This document shows positions 7,342 to 17,993 of a DNA stretch of 64,000 nucleotides, piece after piece. The DNA comes from Stenotrophomonas sp. SAU14A_NAIMI4_8 (GTDB taxonomy: Bacteria > Pseudomonadota > Gammaproteobacteria > Xanthomonadales > Xanthomonadaceae), in NCBI RefSeq assembly GCF_003086695.1, contig NZ_CP025999.1, positions 3,360,334 through 3,424,333 of the forward strand, given 5' to 3'. Below the pieces are notes generated by a model. That model had not been told where the DNA came from and did no database searches. It saw only the letters and a program-made list of their open reading frames with translations. Every line of letters begins with the position of its first letter. The first letter of the stretch is position 1. A program made the position numbers and the translations under genes.

Positions 7342-7419
7342 GTGCGAACCAACGGTTCGCACCCACCATTCGGGTGGTCGCCCCCACCAGAGCAGTGCGA
7401 ACCAAGGTTCGCACCTACC
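7342..7419. repeat. Two palindromic repeats, one GTAG type
   Basis: Hairpins GTGCGAACC-aac-GGTTCGCAC (7342-7362) and GTGCGAACC-aa-GGTTCGCAC (7395-7414). The second, on the minus strand, begins GGTAGG as in GTAG-type REP (SMAG) sequences. The first has a GTGG variant. They lie between tRNA-Lys and queC. Confidence 0.7.
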
Positions 7420-7431
7420 AAAGCAAGCCGG

Positions 7432-8097
7432 TCAGGCGTAGAGGGTCGGGTCGGCTACGCCGGCGTCGGCGAAGCCTTGGGCGCGCAGGCGGCAGGCATC
7501 GCAGTGGCCGCAGGCGGCGCCGTTGGCATCGGCGTTGTAGCAGGACACGGTCAGGCCGAAATCCACGCCCAGGCGCACGCCTTCGCTCACGATCTGCGCC
7601 TTGCTGAGGAACTGCAGCGGTGCGTGCACGCGGATGCCCGCGCCTTCCACGCCGGCCTTGGTGGCCAGGTTGGCCAGCGCCTGGAAGGCGGCGATGAACT
7701 CAGGCCGGCAGTCCGGGTAGCCCGAGTAGTCCACGGCGTTCACGCCACAGAACAGGTCGTTGGCGCCCAGCACTTCGGCCCAGCCCAGGGCCAGCGACAG
7801 CATGATGGTGTTGCGTGCCGGCACGTAGGTGACCGGGATGCCCTCGCCGCCCGCTTCGGGCACGTCGATATCGTCGGTCAGTGCCGAACCGCCGATGCTG
7901 CGCAGGTCCACGTCCACGGTCTTGTGCGCGACCACGCCCATGGCCTTGGCCACGCGTGCGGCGGCGTCCAGTTCAGAGGTATGGCGCTGGCCGTAGCGCA
8001 CGCTCAGGGCGTGTACGGCGAAGCCCTGTTCCTGGGCCATGGCGATGACGGCGGCTGAATCCATGCCGCCGGAGAGAAGCACGACTGCCTTCTTCAT
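7432..8097 (-). CDS. queC: 7-cyano-7-deazaguanine synthase QueC
   Basis: QueC converts 7-carboxy-7-deazaguanine to preQ0 with ATP and ammonia in the queuosine pathway. Near the N-terminus the PP-loop reads [25 protein letters not shown] forms the central fold, and the zinc ligands appear as C-x(9)-CGHC-x2-C close to the end. At 221 residues it has the normal family length. The start at 8097 (MKKAVVL) is preferred over a frame 12 codons longer because GGAAG lies 8 nt before it and the PP-loop follows at the usual distance. queE lies 78 nt upstream on the same strand and supplies its substrate. Confidence 0.95.
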   Translation of the reverse strand: MKKAVVLLSGGMDSAAVIAMAQEQGFAVHALSVRYGQRHTSELDAAARVAKAMGVVAHKTVDVDLRSIGGSALTDDIDVPEAGGEGIPVTYVPARNTIMLSLALGWAEVLGANDLFCGVNAVDYSGYPDCRPEFIAAFQALANLATKAGVEGAGIRVHAPLQFLSKAQIVSEGVRLGVDFGLTVSCYNADANGAACGHCDACRLRAQGFADAGVADPTLYA

Positions 8098-8175
8098 GGG
8101 GAAATCTTCCGGTTGGGAGGGGAAAGCCAGCACGCTGTCCCGCGCCGGAACTACATCAGGGCACCACGCCCGGGC

Positions 8176-8877
8176 TCATCGGCCCGGTTCGTCGTTCCAC
8201 AGGATTTTATGCAACTGCATCTGGAAGCGCACCGGCAGGCGGTCTTCCACGATCCAGTCGGCCAGTTGGCGGGCGGTGATCTCGCCCTTGCTGGGCGAGA
8301 AGAACACGGTGCAGCGCTTCACAAGATCGTGCTCGGCCAGCAGGCCCTTGGCCCAGTCGTAATCTTCGCGGCTGCAGATGACGAACTTGATCTGGTCGCG
8401 GCGGGTCAGCAGCGGAAGGTTTTCCCAGCGGTTGCGCGCCACTTCGGCCGAACCGGGGGTCTTGATGTCGACCACGCGGGACACGCGCGGATCGACCGCG
8501 CTCACATCCAGCGCGCCGGAGGTTTCCAGCGAGACGTCCAGGCCGGCGTCGCAGAGTTTTTCCAGCAGGATCAGGCAGCGCTTCTGCGCCAGCGGCTCGC
8601 CGCCGGTCACGCAGACGTGGTGCACGCCCTGGGCCAGCACCTCGGCCACGATGTCGTCGATATCCCACCAGGTGCCGCCGTGGAAGGCGTAGGCCGTGTC
8701 GCAGTACTGGCAGCGCAGCGGGCAGCCGGTCAGGCGCACGAACACGGTCGGCCAACCGGCGGTATCGGCTTCACCCTGCAGCGAGGTGAAGATCTCGGTG
8801 ATCTTCAGCCGGGGCAAGGGTGACTGCACGATCTCGCTGGGCGTGGCGACGGCGGCGGACAGGGGGACGGCGGTCAT
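8176..8877 (-). CDS. queE: 7-carboxy-7-deazaguanine synthase QueE (radical SAM)
   Basis: QueE rearranges carboxytetrahydropterin to 7-carboxy-7-deazaguanine, the step before QueC. The radical-SAM cluster motif C-x3-C-x2-C is seen as TGCPLRCQYCDTAYAF, the substrate/SAM region as CVTGGEPLAQ, and SLQGEADTAGWPTVFVRL is the usual N-terminal strand and helix. The ATG at 8877 (MTAVPLS) leaves a short Pro/Ala leader of about 20 residues before the conserved fold; the ribosome site is weak. The gene follows the tol-pal cluster on the same strand, with two GTAG palindromes in the gap, and precedes queC. Confidence 0.93.
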   Translation of the reverse strand: MTAVPLSAAVATPSEIVQSPLPRLKITEIFTSLQGEADTAGWPTVFVRLTGCPLRCQYCDTAYAFHGGTWWDIDDIVAEVLAQGVHHVCVTGGEPLAQKRCLILLEKLCDAGLDVSLETSGALDVSAVDPRVSRVVDIKTPGSAEVARNRWENLPLLTRRDQIKFVICSREDYDWAKGLLAEHDLVKRCTVFFSPSKGEITARQLADWIVEDRLPVRFQMQLHKILWNDEPGR

Positions 8878-8917
8878 GGCAGGAACTTCTTGGGGGACAC
8901 GTGGCGGTGGGGAACGC

Positions 8918-8975
8918 AGCCGGGCATGGCTCGGCTCTACAGAAAGAAGGTCGCCGGGCATGGCCCGGCGCTACC
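8918..8975. repeat. Two GTAG-type palindromes (SMAG-like)
   Basis: Two minus-strand units begin GTAGAGCCGAGCCATGCCCGG (8918-8940) and GGTAGCGCCGGGCC (8953-8975); each folds into a stem-loop. A related hairpin GCCGAGCTGGGCTCGGC follows near 9014-9030. They separate queE from cpoB and may end or stabilise the tol-pal transcript. Confidence 0.8.
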
Positions 8976-9056
8976 GTATCGCGGCGGGTCGAGCGTGCCG
9001 GAAACGACAGCAGCCGAGCTGGGCTCGGCGCTAGGGGACCCGTATTGTACGCCGGC

Positions 9057-9884
9057 TCAGCGGATCTGCTGGCCCAGGCGGATGGACTGCAGGCGGTCCT
9101 GGGCGGTGCGCGCGGCATCCGAACCCGGGTACTGCGCCACGACGGTTTCCAGGGTCTGCTGGGCCTGGTCAACCTTGCCCTCGCCATACTGCGAGAGGCC
9201 GACCTTCAGCAGGCCGCCAGACGCCTTGTCGTGGGTGGGATAGCGCGAGAGCAGTTCGCGGAACTGGGACTCGGCCATCGGGAAATTGCGGGTGGCGTAA
9301 TAGCTTTCGCCCAGCCAATACAAGGCATTGGGGGCGTAGACGCCATTGGGGTACAGCTCGAGGAAGCTGAGGAACAGCTGCGCCGAATCGTCGTACTTGC
9401 CGGCCTTCAACGCATCGAAAGCGACGTTGTAGGCGGTACGTTCATCGCCGGTGGCGGCCAGGCTGCCCGGATCGCCATGCACCGAAGGCGGCCGCTCGGA
9501 AGTGGCCGCTGCAGTGGGCTTGGCCGGGGCCGCGGGGGCCTTGGGCGCGGTGGAAGCACCAGCCGGAACGGGCGGCAGGGCCGGGGCGGCAGAGCCCCCT
9601 TCCAACCGGTTCAGGCGGCTGTCCAGATCCAGGTACTGGTCCTGGGCGGACTGCTTCAGCTGGGCATTGTCGTGCTGCAGTTGCTCGATGGAAGCCTGCA
9701 GGCTGGTGACCTGCTGGCGCAGCTGATTGATCTGGTTCAACAGGTCCTGGTTGGCACTGTTGTTGTACATCTGCTGCTCGAGCGCGCCGACACGATCGGC
9801 CAGGCTCTGTCGCTGTGCCTGCGCCGGTGCGGCAGCCACGAGGGCTGCCGCAACGACCAGCATCAGTTTGATGCCGATGCGCAT
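9057..9884 (-). CDS. cpoB: Tol-Pal accessory protein CpoB (YbgF)
   Basis: CpoB is a periplasmic protein that couples Tol-Pal constriction to peptidoglycan synthesis. The 275-residue product has a signal peptide (MLVVAAALVAAAPAQAQ). Residues 25-95 are a Gln/Leu-rich trimerising coiled coil, 98-140 a Pro/Ala linker, and 150-275 a run of TPR repeats (YNVAFDALKAGKYDDSAQLF, then YPNGVYAPNALYWLGESYY and later repeats). It starts 3 nt after the pal stop, so the two are surely co-translated. Confidence 0.95.
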   Translation of the reverse strand: MRIGIKLMLVVAAALVAAAPAQAQRQSLADRVGALEQQMYNNSANQDLLNQINQLRQQVTSLQASIEQLQHDNAQLKQSAQDQYLDLDSRLNRLEGGSAAPALPPVPAGASTAPKAPAAPAKPTAAATSERPPSVHGDPGSLAATGDERTAYNVAFDALKAGKYDDSAQLFLSFLELYPNGVYAPNALYWLGESYYATRNFPMAESQFRELLSRYPTHDKASGGLLKVGLSQYGEGKVDQAQQTLETVVAQYPGSDAARTAQDRLQSIRLGQQIR

Positions 9885-9887
9885 GGA

Positions 9888-10403
9888 TTACTGCGCGGTG
9901 TAGACGATTTCGACGCGACGGTTCTGCGACCAGCAGGACTCGTTCGACTCGGTGCAGACCGGACGCTCTTCACCGTAGGACACGACGGTCAGCTGCGAAG
10001 CCGAGCCACCGTTGGCCTGCAGGGCCGAGTTCACGCCGTTGCCACGACGCTCGCCCAGGGCCTGGTTGTACGCGCGCGAACCGCGCTCGTCGGTGTGGCC
10101 CTGCAGGGTGATGCGCGAGGACGGACGGTCACGCAGGTACTTGGCGTGGCAAGCCATGATGGCCTGGAATTCCGGCTTCACGTCTTCCTTGTCCAGGTCG
10201 AAGTAGACAACGCGCTGGCGCAGGCAAGCATCGGTGTCCAGGTCGCCCGGGCCGTACAGGCCGGAGGTAGCCGGGCCGGTCGGCTGGGTGGTCGAACCGG
10301 TGTCGACCGGGGCTGCCGGCTCTTCCTTCACCTTCTTCGAGCAACCGGCCAGGACGGCCACAGACAGCAGGGAAACAAGCAGAACGCGGGTGGTCTTGTT
10401 CAT
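9888..10403 (-). CDS. pal: Peptidoglycan-associated lipoprotein Pal
   Basis: Pal is an outer-membrane lipoprotein that binds peptidoglycan and TolB. The lipobox is SVAVLAGC (Cys21). A Pro/Thr linker leads to an OmpA-like domain, residues 55-171, with the peptidoglycan-binding signature LQGHTDERGSRAYNQALGERR. Close to the C-terminus is SYGEERPVC; two further Cys are present (CTESNESC), a feature of this lineage rather than E. coli. At 171 aa it has the usual length. It is in the tolQRAB-pal-cpoB row. Confidence 0.96.
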   Translation of the reverse strand: MNKTTRVLLVSLLSVAVLAGCSKKVKEEPAAPVDTGSTTQPTGPATSGLYGPGDLDTDACLRQRVVYFDLDKEDVKPEFQAIMACHAKYLRDRPSSRITLQGHTDERGSRAYNQALGERRGNGVNSALQANGGSASQLTVVSYGEERPVCTESNESCWSQNRRVEIVYTAQ

Positions 10404-10467
10404 GGCAATACCTTTGTGGCTCCTAGGCCGATGAGGGGTTCAAAACAGCGGAAATATTAACACTCTT

Positions 10468-11787
10468 TTAGCGCTGGGTACGGTAGGGGGACCATGCCGG
10501 TTCGCGCACATCACCGTCAGCCAGGACCAGGCGCTGGCGCACCCGTGCATCGGCCGAAACGGCGTACAGCACACCACGGCCACCCTCGCGGGCGGCGTAC
10601 AACACCATGCTGGCGTTCGGGGCGAAGCTGGGCGATTCGTCCAGCGAGCCCGGGGACAGGGTGCTCCAGCGCGGCGAGCCCAGCGAGCTGTCCATCATGG
10701 CGATCTTGTAGCTGTTGCCCGAACCCTGCGCCACCACGATCTTCTTGCCGTCGTAGGACACCGAGGGCTTGGCGTTGTAGTTGCCCTGGAAGGTGACGCG
10801 CTCGGCGCTGCCGCCGCCGGCACCGACCTTGTAGACCTGCGGGCGACCGCCACGGTCGGAGGTGAAGTACACCGCGCTGCCATCGGCGGCCCAGGTCGGC
10901 TCGGTATCGATGGCGAAGTGGTTGGTCAGCTGGGTCAGCTGCTTGCTGCCCAGGTCCATCACGTAGATTTCCGGATTACCCGAACGCGACAGGGTCAGGG
11001 CCAGCTTGCGGCCGTCCGGCGAGAACGCCGGGGCGCTGTTGATGCCACGGAAGCTGGTGACCAGCTCGCGCGCGCCGGTGGAAATGTTCTGGATGTAGAT
11101 GGCCGAATTGCCACGCTCGAAGCTGACGTAGGCCAGCTTGCCGCCGTCCGGGCTCCACGAGGGCGACAGCAGCGGCTCGGCCGAACGCACGATGGTCTGC
11201 GGGTTGTAGCCATCCGAATCGGCCACCATCAGCGCATAGCGCATGGCGTCGCCCTTGCCGCTGGCGGTGATGTAGGCGATGCGGGTCCAGAAGGCGCCGC
11301 GTACACCGGTGATCTTTTCATAGATGGCATCGGCCATCTGGTGGGCCACATCGCGCATGGCGTTGCCACGGGCGGTCATGGCCAGGCCCAGCAGGCGCTC
11401 GCCCTTGGGCACGTCGAACAGTTCGTATTCCACGCGGTAGGCGCCGGCACCGGCGTCCATCACCCGGCCGACCACGATGTAGTTCTGCTTCAGCGCGCGC
11501 CAGGTGGCGAACTGGATGTCACCGCCACGGGTGGGCTTTTCCACGATCTGCGCTTCGGGCAGCGTGCGGAACTGGCCCGAACGCTCCAGATCGGCGCGGA
11601 CCACGCCGGCCACGTCGGTCTGCGGGGCACCGGCCGAACCCTGGTAAGGCATGGGCACGATGGTGATCGGCAGCGCGGAGGCATTGCCGCCGATGATTTC
11701 AAGGTCAAGGCTCCTCTGCTGCGCGAAGGCAGCGAAGGGCAGCAACAGGGCCGCAAACACGGCAAGCCAGCGAGGCATCTTCTTCAT
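10468..11787 (-). CDS. tolB: Tol-Pal translocation protein TolB
   Basis: TolB is the periplasmic beta-propeller that bridges Pal and TolA. The 439-residue product has a signal peptide (MKKMPRWLAVFAALLLPFAAF). Next comes an alpha/beta domain up to about residue 165, then the propeller blades with repeated SPSWSPDGGKLAYVS, SAPAFSPDGRKLALTLS and TEPTWAADGSAVYFTSDRGG. The ATG at 11787 was taken because the signal peptide begins there; an in-frame extension of 21 codons upstream has no such feature. The gap to tolA is 178 nt, the longest inside the cluster, and could hold an internal promoter. Confidence 0.96.
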   Translation of the reverse strand: MKKMPRWLAVFAALLLPFAAFAQQRSLDLEIIGGNASALPITIVPMPYQGSAGAPQTDVAGVVRADLERSGQFRTLPEAQIVEKPTRGGDIQFATWRALKQNYIVVGRVMDAGAGAYRVEYELFDVPKGERLLGLAMTARGNAMRDVAHQMADAIYEKITGVRGAFWTRIAYITASGKGDAMRYALMVADSDGYNPQTIVRSAEPLLSPSWSPDGGKLAYVSFERGNSAIYIQNISTGARELVTSFRGINSAPAFSPDGRKLALTLSRSGNPEIYVMDLGSKQLTQLTNHFAIDTEPTWAADGSAVYFTSDRGGRPQVYKVGAGGGSAERVTFQGNYNAKPSVSYDGKKIVVAQGSGNSYKIAMMDSSLGSPRWSTLSPGSLDESPSFAPNASMVLYAAREGGRGVLYAVSADARVRQRLVLADGDVREPAWSPYRTQR

Positions 11788-11965
11788 GGAGCGCTCAATG
11801 AGGGGAAACCGGTACGAGGGATAGCAAACGGCGAGTGAACCGCTTCGCAATCATGAACCAAGGGTACGTGAATTCCGGGTCAGTGCCAGCCCACGCCATC
11901 ACGCGGCGTTGACCTGGCGCCCCCGCCCGATGCGGCGGACGAGGGCATCTGTGCACACCCGGGGC

Positions 11966-13007
11966 TTAGTCCTGCGGGGTGAAGGTCAGGTTGAGCGTGC
12001 GCGCGAACACCTGTTCGAAGCCGCGGTACGGCAGCGGCTGGGCGTTGAGCACGGCGGCCTCGATCGAGCGCTTGCCGGCCTCGTCATAGGGGCAGTTGGC
12101 ACCCACCTTGGCCTGCAGCACCTGCCCACCCGGAATCTGGGTGATGGTGATCTGGCACTTCTGCCCCAGCGGCACGCTGTCGGGACGGGTCCACGAACCG
12201 CGGATCTTGTTCACCAGCGCGGCGGCGTACTTGGCCGACAGATCATCGCTGGTGCCACCACCGCCACCGGCCGGCTGCGTCTGGCCAGTGCTGCCGGCGT
12301 TGGCGCTGCCGGCGGCGTTGCGTGCGGCGGCCACCTGGCGAAGCTTCTGCTCGGCCAGCTTGGCTTCCTTTTCGGCCTGCTCACGCTTGGCGCGGATCTC
12401 GGCGATCTTCTTCTGCCGGTCCGCTTCGGCCTTGTCGGCCGCCACGCGCTGCTGCTCGGCAATCTTCTTCTTGGCGTCCTCTTCCTGCTGCTTGGCCAGG
12501 CGTGCCTTCTGCTCGGCCTCTTCCTGGCGCTTGCGCTCGGTCAGGTCGATCTGTTCCTGGCGGCGCTTGGCTTCCTGTTCCTGCTTGGCCTTTTCCTGCG
12601 AAATGGCCAGGGCATTGACCGCTTCCTGGTCCTGCGTATCGGGCTGGGCCACGCGTTCCTGCGCCTGTTGCTGCTGCGGCGTGGGCGCGTCCTGCGGGCG
12701 TGGTTCCTCGATCGGCTGCGGCGGCGGAATGGTGTCTTCGGGCACCGGAATGGGCTCGGCCACCGGCTCGGGCAGCTCTTCCAGCTTTTCCGACTGGCGC
12801 AGGGCCTGGCGGGCGGCGGCGGCTTCGGACGACGACACGGCCAGGCTGGCCTCGACCGACGGATCGCCGGCGGCCGCTTCAGTGTTGCGCTGGGGCGACC
12901 ACAGCCAGGCACCGATGAAGACCAGCGCGACCAGCAGGTGCACCAGCACGGCCAGGACCAGGGGCAAGCCCCAGCCCGGTTCCTGCTTGTGCGGCGGTGG
13001 CAGGGCG

Positions 13008-13018
<11 letters not shown>
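11966..13018 (-). CDS. tolA: Tol-Pal inner-membrane protein TolA
   Basis: TolA spans the periplasm and links TolQR to TolB/Pal. One N-terminal membrane helix (about 17-40, LPLVLAVLVHLLVALVFIGA) is followed by a Pro-rich stretch. A long Lys/Glu/Arg/Gln/Ala helix, residues 110-232, forms the rod. A Gly-rich hinge (around 240-255) leads to the C-terminal domain with YAAALVNKIRGSWTRPDSVP and a Cys pair (QKCQITI, GANCPYD). At 350 aa it is a little shorter than E. coli TolA. Its start overlaps the end of tolR by 11 nt. Confidence 0.95.
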
Positions 13019-13436
<418 letters not shown>

Positions 13437-13460
13437 GGCTTGGACTCCCGGGTCAGGCGC

Positions 13461-14240
13461 TTACTCGTCGCCAGCGCTCTGGCGCTGCAGGATGGAGCTG
13501 AACTCCTCGGCGAAGGTCTCGAACCGCACCGACATGCGCTCAACGCGGGTGGTGAAGCGGTTGTAGGCCCACACCGCCGGAATGGCCACGAACAGGCCGA
13601 TGGCGGTGGCGAACAGCGCTTCGGAAATACCCGGGGCCACCGAGGCGATACCGGCCTGGGCACCGCTGCTGATCATGTCGTGCATGGTCACCATGATGCC
13701 GAACACGGTGCCGACCAGGCCCACGTACGGGGCGGTGGAGCCGATGTTGGCCAGCAGTTCCAGGTTGCGTTCCAGCTGGTCCACTTCGCGGGTGTAGGTG
13801 GTGCGCATGGCGCGCTGGGCACCTTCCAGCTGCGCGCGGCCATCCAGGCGGCGCTTGTCGCGCAGGCGGGTGTATTCGCGGAAACCGGCTTCGAAGATGG
13901 CCTCCAGGCCGCCCACGTTGCGGCTGCGGTCGGTGGCCGAGCTGTACAGCTTGCCCAGGTCGGCGCCGGACCAGAAGCGGTTCTCGAACTCGTCCGCCTC
14001 GCGGGTGGCCTGCTTGAACACGCGGGCCTTGCGGAAAATGATGACCCAGCTGACGAACGAACCGATCAGCAGCAGCAGCACGATGATCTTCACCGGCAGG
14101 CTGGCCTTGGCCATCAGTTCGAGGTAGTTGATGCCGCCGCCGGTGGTGGCCTGGGCAAGGGTCTGGGTCGCGGCGTTGCTGACGTCTGCCGGCAGTGCCT
14201 CGGTGACCGTGGCCTGCAGGGCCAGGAGCGTTGCGATCAT
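13461..14240 (-). CDS. tolQ: Tol-Pal inner-membrane protein TolQ
   Basis: TolQ is the MotA/ExbB-family proton channel subunit. The 259-residue product has three membrane helices: about 42-62 (VKIIVLLLLIGSFVSWVIIF), around 160-180 with NIGSTAPYVGLVGTVFGIM, and around 195-220 with ISEALFATAIGLFVAIPAVW. The channel Thr residues are in place. The ATG at 14240 has GAGGA 8 nt upstream, so a 36-codon in-frame extension into ybgC is rejected. Confidence 0.96.
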   Translation of the reverse strand: MIATLLALQATVTEALPADVSNAATQTLAQATTGGGINYLELMAKASLPVKIIVLLLLIGSFVSWVIIFRKARVFKQATREADEFENRFWSGADLGKLYSSATDRSRNVGGLEAIFEAGFREYTRLRDKRRLDGRAQLEGAQRAMRTTYTREVDQLERNLELLANIGSTAPYVGLVGTVFGIMVTMHDMISSGAQAGIASVAPGISEALFATAIGLFVAIPAVWAYNRFTTRVERMSVRFETFAEEFSSILQRQSAGDE

Positions 14241-14250
14241 CCGTTGTTCC

Positions 14251-14682
14251 TCAGTGTTCGGATTCAGGGTGGAGGTGGGGGTGCAGCGCGGCAAGGACGG
14301 CATCGTCCATGCCACGCGGGCGGAAACTGGCCGCGTCCAGTGCGGCAATGCGGACCTGCGCGGACAGCAGCAGCTGGCCCTCGCGCAGGACCTGCTGGTC
14401 GAAGACCATGCTGGCCTTCTTCAGCTGGACCAGGGTGGCGCTCACCTGCAGGGCATCATCCAGCCGGGCCGGCTTGAGGAAGTCCATCTGCATCGAACGC
14501 ACCGCAAAGACCAGCCCGTGTTCGGCACGCATGCGCTCCTGGCCGTAGCCCAGTGCGCGCATCCATTCGGTCCGGGCCCGTTCCATGAAGGCCACGTAGC
14601 GGGCGTGGTAGACCACCCCACCAGCGTCCGTATCTTCCCAGTAAATGCGTGTCGGCCAACTGAATCGCGGTTCAACCGACAT
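14251..14682 (-). CDS. ybgC: Tol-Pal-associated acyl-CoA thioesterase YbgC
   Basis: A hot-dog-fold thioesterase of 143 aa, first gene of the tol-pal row in most gammaproteobacteria. The active-site signature is [20 protein letters not shown], with the catalytic Asp, followed by [10 protein letters not shown]. In E. coli the enzyme acts on short-chain acyl-CoA or acyl-ACP and links phospholipid metabolism with Tol-Pal. It starts inside the end of ruvB (11-nt overlap) and stops 10 nt before tolQ. Confidence 0.94.
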   Translation of the reverse strand: MSVEPRFSWPTRIYWEDTDAGGVVYHARYVAFMERARTEWMRALGYGQERMRAEHGLVFAVRSMQMDFLKPARLDDALQVSATLVQLKKASMVFDQQVLREGQLLLSAQVRIAALDAASFRPRGMDDAVLAALHPHLHPESEH

Positions 14683-15712
14683 CGGGAACCTCCGCGAACA
14701 GGTCCTGCGGCGGGTTTTTCGGCTTCAGCCCCATGTGCCGGTACGCCTTGTGGGTGGCCATGCGGCCGCGCGCGGTGCGCACCAGGAAGCCCTGCTGGAT
14801 CAGGTAGGGTTCAACCACGTCTTCCAGCGTGCCGCGCTCTTCGGACAGCGCCGCGGCCAGCGATTCGATGCCCACCGGGCCACCGTCGAAGTAGTCGACC
14901 ATGGTTTTGAGCAGGCGCCGGTCCAGTTCGTCGAAGCCTTCCGGGTCGACCTTCAGCATCTGCATGGCGGCCTGGGCCACGGCTTCGTCGATGTGGCCGC
15001 CGGCCTTGACCTGCGCGTAGTCGCGCACGCGGCGCAGCAGGCGGTTGGCGATACGCGGGGTGCCACGCGCGCGGCGGGCGATCTCCCCTGCCCCGTCGGC
15101 GGTGCAGTCGATGCCGAGGATGGCGGCCGAGCGGCGCACGATGCGGGTCAGTTCCTCAACGCTGTAGAACTCCAGGCGCTGCACGATGCCGAAGCGGTCG
15201 CGCAGCGGAGCGGTCAGCAGGCCGGCGCGGGTGGTGGCACCGATCAGGGTGAACGGTGGCAGGTCGATCTTGATCGAGCGGGCGGCGGGGCCCTCGCCGA
15301 TCATGATGTCGATCTGGAAGTCTTCCATCGCCGGGTACAGCACTTCTTCCACCACGGGCGAAAGACGGTGGATTTCGTCGATGAACAGCACATCGTGCGG
15401 CTGCAGGTTGGTCAGCAGCGCGGCCAGGTCGCCGGCCTTTTCGATCACCGGGCCGGAGGTGACCCGCAGGGCCACGCCCAGTTCGTTGGCGATCACGTGG
15501 CTCAGGGTGGTCTTGCCCAGACCCGGGGGCCCGAAGATCAGCACGTGGTCCAGCGCATCGCCACGGGCCTTGGCGGCCTGGATGTAGATTTCCATCTGCT
15601 CGCGCACCGGCGCCTGGCCGAGGTAATCGGCAAGGCGCTTGGGGCGGATGCTGGCGTCGGCGGCGTCATCCTCGCGGGTGGCGCCGGCGCCAATGATGCG
15701 GTCGTCGGTCAT
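14672..15712 (-). CDS. ruvB: Holliday junction branch migration helicase RuvB
   Basis: RuvB is the hexameric AAA+ motor that drives branch migration with RuvA. Walker A is [11 protein letters not shown], Walker B is [10 protein letters not shown], sensor I is GATTRAGLL, and the C-terminal winged helix has FLVRTARGR. At 346 aa it has the normal size. The ATG at 15712 (MTDDRIIG) is chosen because the longer frame upstream consists of translated GGGGTC repeats. It is separated from ruvA by kup, an unusual break of the ruvAB pair. Confidence 0.97.
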   Translation of the reverse strand: MTDDRIIGAGATREDDAADASIRPKRLADYLGQAPVREQMEIYIQAAKARGDALDHVLIFGPPGLGKTTLSHVIANELGVALRVTSGPVIEKAGDLAALLTNLQPHDVLFIDEIHRLSPVVEEVLYPAMEDFQIDIMIGEGPAARSIKIDLPPFTLIGATTRAGLLTAPLRDRFGIVQRLEFYSVEELTRIVRRSAAILGIDCTADGAGEIARRARGTPRIANRLLRRVRDYAQVKAGGHIDEAVAQAAMQMLKVDPEGFDELDRRLLKTMVDYFDGGPVGIESLAAALSEERGTLEDVVEPYLIQQGFLVRTARGRMATHKAYRHMGLKPKNPPQDLFAEVPDVG

Positions 15713-15738
15713 CTGCTGATTATGCGGCAAAAGTGCAT

Positions 15739-16018
15739 GGGGTCGGATCCGTTTTCCGGCGGAAAACGGCTCTGACCCCGAACCGGGACACCGGCAACAT
15801 GGGGTCAGAGCCCTTTTCCTGTGGAAAAGGGATCCGACCCCGCATCCGGATGCGGCGGCATGGGGTCGGATTTCGACCTGGGCGAGATCTGTCGGTAGGT
15901 GTCGACCTTGGTCGACACGGGGTCGGATCCGTTTTCCAACGGAAAACGGCTCTGACCCCACTGCCGGATGCGCGACGCCTGGGGTCAGAGCCCTTTCCTG
16001 CGGAAAGGGATCCGACCG
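15739..16018. repeat. Cluster of four GGGGTC palindromes and one GTAG hairpin
   Basis: Four imperfect palindromes of about 40 nt lie at 15739-15779, 15801-15841, 15919-15959 and 15981-16018. Each has GGGGTC(G/A)GA at one end and TC(T/C)GACCCC at the other; the last is truncated. The inner stems vary but remain self-complementary (GTTTTCC/GGAAAAC, CCCTTTTCC/GGAAAAGGG, CCCTTTCC/GGAAAGGG). At 15895-15918 there is a GTAG hairpin, GTGTCGACC-tt-GGTCGACAC. They fill the gap between kup and ruvB; no gene is visible. Confidence 0.85.
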
Positions 16019-16024
16019 CTGCGA

Positions 16025-17944
16025 TCAGATTTCGACCTGCGCGCCGAGTTCGACCAGGCGGTTGCCGGGAATGCGGAAGAAGCCGGTGGCCGGGGCGGCG
16101 TTGCGATGCATCAGCGCGAACAGCTTGTCGCGCCAGATCGGCATGCCACGGTTGGCGGTGGCCACGATGGTTTCGCGGCTGGCGAAGAAGGTGGTGTCCA
16201 TCGGGTCGAAGTAGATGCCGCCGTGGTCGCACGAGCGCATCAGCGCCAGCGGTACGTCCGGGGTTTCCATGAAACCGAAGCGCACGTAGACCCGGTAGAA
16301 CTCATCGCCCACCGATTCGATCTTCAGCCGCTGCCCTTCCACCGCATAGGGAATGGGCAGGGTTTCCACGTGCAGGAACACGTTGCGCTCGTGCAGCACC
16401 TTGTTGTGCTTCAGGTTGTGCATGAGCGCATGCGGGGCCACGGTCGGGTCGGCGGTCAGGAACACCGCGGTGCCCGGCACGCGTACCGGCGGCGCCAGCA
16501 TCAGGCCCGGCAGGAAGGTGTCGATGCGGATACCGTCCTTGCGGATCTCATCGCGCAGCAGTTCGCGGCCGCGGCGCCAGGTGCGCATCATGGTGAACAG
16601 GAAGATGCCCAGCACCACCGGGAACCACGCACCCTGCAGCAGCTTGGCGCCGTTGGCGATGACAAAGCCCAGATCGATGATGAAGAACACCACGCACAGC
16701 GGCAGGATCCAGTTGCGCGCCTTGGGCCACAGCGAACGCGCCACCAGGGCCAGCAGCAGGGTGTCGATCAGCATGGTGGCCGACACCGAGATGCCGTAGG
16801 CCACGGCCAGGTTGGACGAACTGCGGAAGGCCAGCACCAGCCCGATCACCATCACCGCGATGCCCCAGTTGATGCCGGGAATGTAGATCTGGCCGATGGT
16901 GTCGTGCGAGGTGTGCTTGATGCGCATGCGCGGGATGTAGCCCAGCTGCATGGCTTGGCGCGACACCGAGAACGCACCGGTGATGACCGACTGCGAGGCG
17001 ATCACCGCGGCCATGGTGGCCAGGATGATCATCGGGTACAGCGCCCACGACGGCACCGCTTCGAAGAACGGGTTCTTCACCGCTTCGGGGTGGTTGAGCA
17101 CCAGCGCGCCCTGCCCCAGGTAGTTCAGCACCAGGCACGGCAGCACGAAGAAGTACCAGGCATGGCGGATGGGCTTGGCACCGAAGTGGCCCATGTCTGC
17201 GTACAGCGCTTCGCCGCCGGTCACCGCCAGCACCACCGCGCCCAGGATGAAGATGCCGTGCCAGCTGTGGTCCATGAAGAAGCGGATGGCCCACCAGGGG
17301 TTGAACGCCTTCAGCACTTCCGGCGAATCGACGATGTTGTAGATGCCGATCGCCGCCAGCGAGATGAACCAGATCGAGGTGATCGGCCCGAACAGCTTGC
17401 CGATCTTTTCGGTACCAAAGCGCTGCACCGCGAACACCGCCAGCAGCACCATCACGGTGATCGGCACGATGAACGCATGCAGGCCCGGCGCGGCCACTTC
17501 CAGGCCTTCCACCGCGCCGAGCACGGAAATGGCCGGCGTGATCACGCCGTCGCCGAAGAACAGCGAGGCGCCGAAGATGCCGAGGATGCCCACCACGTAG
17601 GCCGAGCGCGACCCGTTGCGCAGGGTGCGCTGGGTCAGCGCCATCAGCGCCATGATGCCGCCTTCGCCATCGTTGTCGGCACGCATGATGATGGTCACGT
17701 ACTTCAGGGTGACCACGATGTTCAGTGCCCAGAACGCCAGCGACAGCACGCCCAGCACGGTGTCGTGGTCACTGGTGAGCCCGTAGTGCGGCGAGAACGC
17801 CTCTTTCAGGGTGTACAGCGGGCTGGTGCCGATATCGCCGAACACCACGCCGATCGCACCGATGATCAGCGCCAGACCCCCGGCCGGGGGAGCGTGACCG
17901 TGGCCGCCGTGGGCGGCATCGTGCGGAGTTTGACTGCTGGACAT
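16025..17944 (-). CDS. kup: Low-affinity potassium transporter Kup
   Basis: Kup is an inner-membrane K+/H+ symporter. The 639-residue product has a His/Gly-rich N-terminus, then about twelve membrane helices, starting with [20 protein letters not shown]. That [15 protein letters not shown] signature is diagnostic for the family. [18 protein letters not shown] and [13 protein letters not shown] follow. A cytoplasmic C-terminal domain of about 170 residues closes the protein. AGGAG lies 5 nt before the ATG at 17944, so the longer frame through ruvA is rejected. It sits between ruvA and ruvB. Confidence 0.96.
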   Translation of the reverse strand: MSSSQTPHDAAHGGHGHAPPAGGLALIIGAIGVVFGDIGTSPLYTLKEAFSPHYGLTSDHDTVLGVLSLAFWALNIVVTLKYVTIIMRADNDGEGGIMALMALTQRTLRNGSRSAYVVGILGIFGASLFFGDGVITPAISVLGAVEGLEVAAPGLHAFIVPITVMVLLAVFAVQRFGTEKIGKLFGPITSIWFISLAAIGIYNIVDSPEVLKAFNPWWAIRFFMDHSWHGIFILGAVVLAVTGGEALYADMGHFGAKPIRHAWYFFVLPCLVLNYLGQGALVLNHPEAVKNPFFEAVPSWALYPMIILATMAAVIASQSVITGAFSVSRQAMQLGYIPRMRIKHTSHDTIGQIYIPGINWGIAVMVIGLVLAFRSSSNLAVAYGISVSATMLIDTLLLALVARSLWPKARNWILPLCVVFFIIDLGFVIANGAKLLQGAWFPVVLGIFLFTMMRTWRRGRELLRDEIRKDGIRIDTFLPGLMLAPPVRVPGTAVFLTADPTVAPHALMHNLKHNKVLHERNVFLHVETLPIPYAVEGQRLKIESVGDEFYRVYVRFGFMETPDVPLALMRSCDHGGIYFDPMDTTFFASRETIVATANRGMPIWRDKLFALMHRNAAPATGFFRIPGNRLVELGAQVEI

Positions 17945-17993
17945 GGGGCTCCTGGCGGGGCTCAGGCGTGGTGTAGGGAATGGAAGGCGCGGC